Assembly: GCA_963644855.1 (NCBI GenBank)
Contig: CAVIQL010000002.1
Location: forward strand, 62,001 to 126,000
Reading direction: 5' to 3'
From: UBA6398 sp963644855
Lineage (GTDB): Bacteria; Bacteroidota; Bacteroidia; Bacteroidales; Bacteroidaceae
DNA: 64,000 nt
Both the position numbers and the translations under genes were made by a program. Below, piece after piece: positions 62,761 to 64,000 of this stretch. The notes under the pieces were generated by a model. It worked only from the letters and a program-made list of their open reading frames with translations, ran no database searches and was not told where the DNA came from. Within the stretch, counting starts at the first letter, position 1; each line of letters begins with the position of its first letter.

Positions 62761-63503
62761 TATTGTTTTTGCTTTTTGTCGGATATGATGTGCGTGATAA
62801 CGTATTCGGCAAGAAAACAGCCGAATGTTGCCGGCATATAAGCCACTGTTCCTGCGGTTGTTTTCTTGTTTCGTTCGCCCTCCACCGCTTTCACGGCGTT
62901 CATATTTGGAGTTTCTTCGGAGAACACCACGGGCAGTTTGCGCGATCTCATATGTTGCTTTTTCAAAGCCTGTCTCACGGCACGACTAAGCCCACAGTTA
63001 AACGTATCCCATATGTTGGCAAACCGAATTTTAGTGATATCGGTTTTAGCCCCTGCGCCCATCGACGAAACAATATTGATATGCCGTTTAAGCGCCTCGC
63101 ATATCAGCGTAACCTTGGGCTTTATGGTATCGATGGCATCGATTATGAAATCAAAACCACCCTCTTCGAGCAGTGCGGGAATGTTTTCCTGGTCAAGAAA
63201 AACGTCAATGGCGCTAAGTTCAAGGCTTGGATTGATGTCGCGCAGGCGTGCAGCCACAAGCTCCGCCTTTTTCTTTCCCACGGTAGAGGTTGTGGCAGGC
63301 AGTTGGCGGTTAATGTTTGACAGAGCCACGCAATCGGCATCGACCACAGTGATATGTCCCACTCCGGCGCGACACACCATTTCGGCGGCATAGGCTCCCA
63401 CTCCGCCCACACCGGCTATCAACACACGGCTTTGCGCAAGCCGTTCAACGGCTTCGCTTCCGAGCAGAAGCACGGTGCGTTCTTTCCATTCCTCTTCCTG
63501 CAT
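62760..63503 (-). CDS. tcdA: tRNA threonylcarbamoyladenosine dehydratase
   Basis: ThiF/MoeB/E1-type enzyme of 247 aa that cyclises t6A37 in tRNA using ATP. The adenylation loop GVGGVGAYAAEM is near residue 32, followed by NINRQLPA and D-x-x-D (IDAIDTI), and a TcdA-typical GTVAYMPATFGCFLAEYV end. I start at 63503 (MQEEEWKERT), where homologs normally start; an in-frame ATG at 63533 is possible. It overlaps the lolD start by one base. Confidence 0.9.
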   Translation of the reverse strand: MQEEEWKERTVLLLGSEAVERLAQSRVLIAGVGGVGAYAAEMVCRAGVGHITVVDADCVALSNINRQLPATTSTVGKKKAELVAARLRDINPSLELSAIDVFLDQENIPALLEEGGFDFIIDAIDTIKPKVTLICEALKRHINIVSSMGAGAKTDITKIRFANIWDTFNCGLSRAVRQALKKQHMRSRKLPVVFSEETPNMNAVKAVEGERNKKTTAGTVAYMPATFGCFLAEYVITHIISDKKQKQ

Positions 63504-63637
63504 TGCAATATTGCCAAAGTGCGTCATGCACATTAATATGCTGCAAAGTAACGAAAAACTTTACACCTACACTCTCTTGCCCCTGAAAAAATAACCAATA
63601 CGCCACATTTACGACTCGTGTATCGATGCCTTAAAAC

Positions 63638-63742
63638 GCAGTAGGGATATGGTTTTTCTAATGTCTGATATTTTTTAAATAATGTCCGACCTTTTTTAAA
63701 AAATGTCTGACATTATTTTTGCGATATGCCGCATTAGTTTTA
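63638..63742. repeat. Phased 21-bp repeat array (locus 17)
   Basis: Five blocks in the 327-bp divergent gap between tcdA and the RNA methyltransferase gene. Cores AATGTCTGATATT (63659), AATGTCCGACC (63680) and AATGTCTGACATT (63701), bounded by GGGATATGGTTTTTC on the left and TTTTTGCGATATGCC on the right. The rest of the gap holds the promoter of the next gene. Confidence 0.85.
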
Positions 63743-63797
63743 CGGGGTATAATTCAGCTCTGCCCCTAAAAGGTTTTGCGGGTTTGGCATTACTTAT

Positions 63798-63805
63798 TAA
63801 CTTTG
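63798..63805 (+). promoter_or_regulatory. Bacteroidota -7 box for the RNA methyltransferase gene
   Basis: TAACTTTG with 25 bases to the ATG at 63831. Confidence 0.6.
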
Positions 63806-63830
63806 CGCTATAAAACATAGACTCTGCACA

Positions 63831-64000
63831 ATGCTCAGCAAAAACGAAATAAAGTTTATCCATTCTCTCGCTCTCAAAAAGCGTCGCGACGAGGAGGGAC
63901 TGTTTGTTGCCGAAGGTCCCAAACTCGTGGGCGAATTGCTCGGGACATTCCGCTGCCGAAGGCTTGTGGTAGAAGAAGGGTTCGACTTCGGGAAAACTCC
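63831..64000 (+). CDS. SpoU/TrmH-family RNA 2'-O-methyltransferase, 3' part missing
   Basis: Only the first 56 codons lie in the window. They encode MLSKNEIKFIHSLALKKRR and GLFVAEGPKLVGELL, the substrate-binding N-terminal domain typical of TrmH/RlmB-like methyltransferases (the EGxKLV motif). The knot-forming catalytic domain lies beyond the edge. Start is 25 bases after a -7 box. Confidence 0.85.
   Translation, partial: MLSKNEIKFIHSLALKKRRDEEGLFVAEGPKLVGELLGTFRCRRLVVEEGFDFGKT

Noticed and set aside
3564..63742. CRISPR array interpretation of the 21-bp repeats
   Set aside because: There is no constant repeat alternating with unique spacers, blocks vary in their cores, arrays are short and scattered, and no cas genes are present.
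1..64000. tRNA and rRNA genes
   Set aside because: No cloverleaf-like or rRNA-like sequence was recognised in any intergenic stretch by eye; a dedicated scan was not run.

Overview
The window looks like chromosomal DNA of a gut-type Bacteroidales bacterium (phylum Bacteroidota; Muribaculaceae or a relative is a guess). The evidence is the gene families (RprX/RprY-type two-component system, DUF2851, DUF2461, GH31/GH97/GH127 secreted glycosidases, 6-bladed propeller lipoprotein, TamA/TamB pair), the many Bacteroidota -7 boxes of the form TAnnTTTG, and the scarcity of Shine-Dalgarno sites. No rRNA, tRNA, CRISPR array, prophage or IS transposase was found.

Layout. 1-3.5 kb: metA (partial), a U32/RlhA-like protein and a zinc-ribbon lipoprotein. 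3.9-7.0 kb (minus): nusB-yajC-ybbR-coaE. 7.3-13.5 kb: a MmcQ-like protein, a DUF3298 lipoprotein, and the minus-strand dxs-trkA-trkH operon. 14.0-16.3 kb: RprX/RprY-like kinase and regulator. 16.6-19.5 kb (minus): metY-menA-CPBP protease. 19.8-27.0 kb (minus): a modular secreted GH31, a gamma-carbonic anhydrase, a GH127 and a small cytidylyltransferase. 27.4-29.7 kb: DUF2461, a SagB-like nitroreductase lipoprotein and an orphan LuxR-type regulator. 29.9-33.7 kb: alpha/beta hydrolase, CMD-cupin, flavodoxin and AraC cluster. 33.9-38.6 kb: a C_GCAxxG protein, an esterase, a catalytically gutted GH127 relative and a C69 dipeptidase. 38.7-45.1 kb (minus): dprA-thioesterase-DUF2851, an aminotransferase pseudogene, and pit-HD. 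45.2-47.0 kb: an AT-rich type II restriction-modification pair. 47.6-64 kb: propeller lipoprotein, YidE/AspT-type transporter, trypsin-like lipoprotein, GH97, tamB-tamA, tcdA-lolD and the start of a SpoU/TrmH RNA methyltransferase.

Methionine synthesis fits together: MetA carries the Glu typical of acetyl-CoA-dependent enzymes, and metY encodes an O-acetylhomoserine sulfhydrylase-type enzyme. TamA/TamB and LolD serve the outer membrane. The secreted glycosidases suggest a host- or plant-glycan diet.

The most striking feature is not a gene. Sixteen clear loci and one degenerate one, about one per 4 kb, carry a dispersed array of 21-bp phased units. The dominant unit is a 13-bp near-palindromic core (AATRTCNGAYATT) plus an 8-bp A/T spacer, usually ending TTTAAA. 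A second core class (TTCCAAGGCATCTAA-like) is in phase with it. Most arrays are intergenic, but they also lie inside operons (trkA-trkH, yajC-ybbR, tamB-tamA), and one is in frame inside the GH31 gene directly after its signal peptide. Some neighbouring units form perfect 34-bp palindromes whose arms differ between loci yet stay self-complementary.
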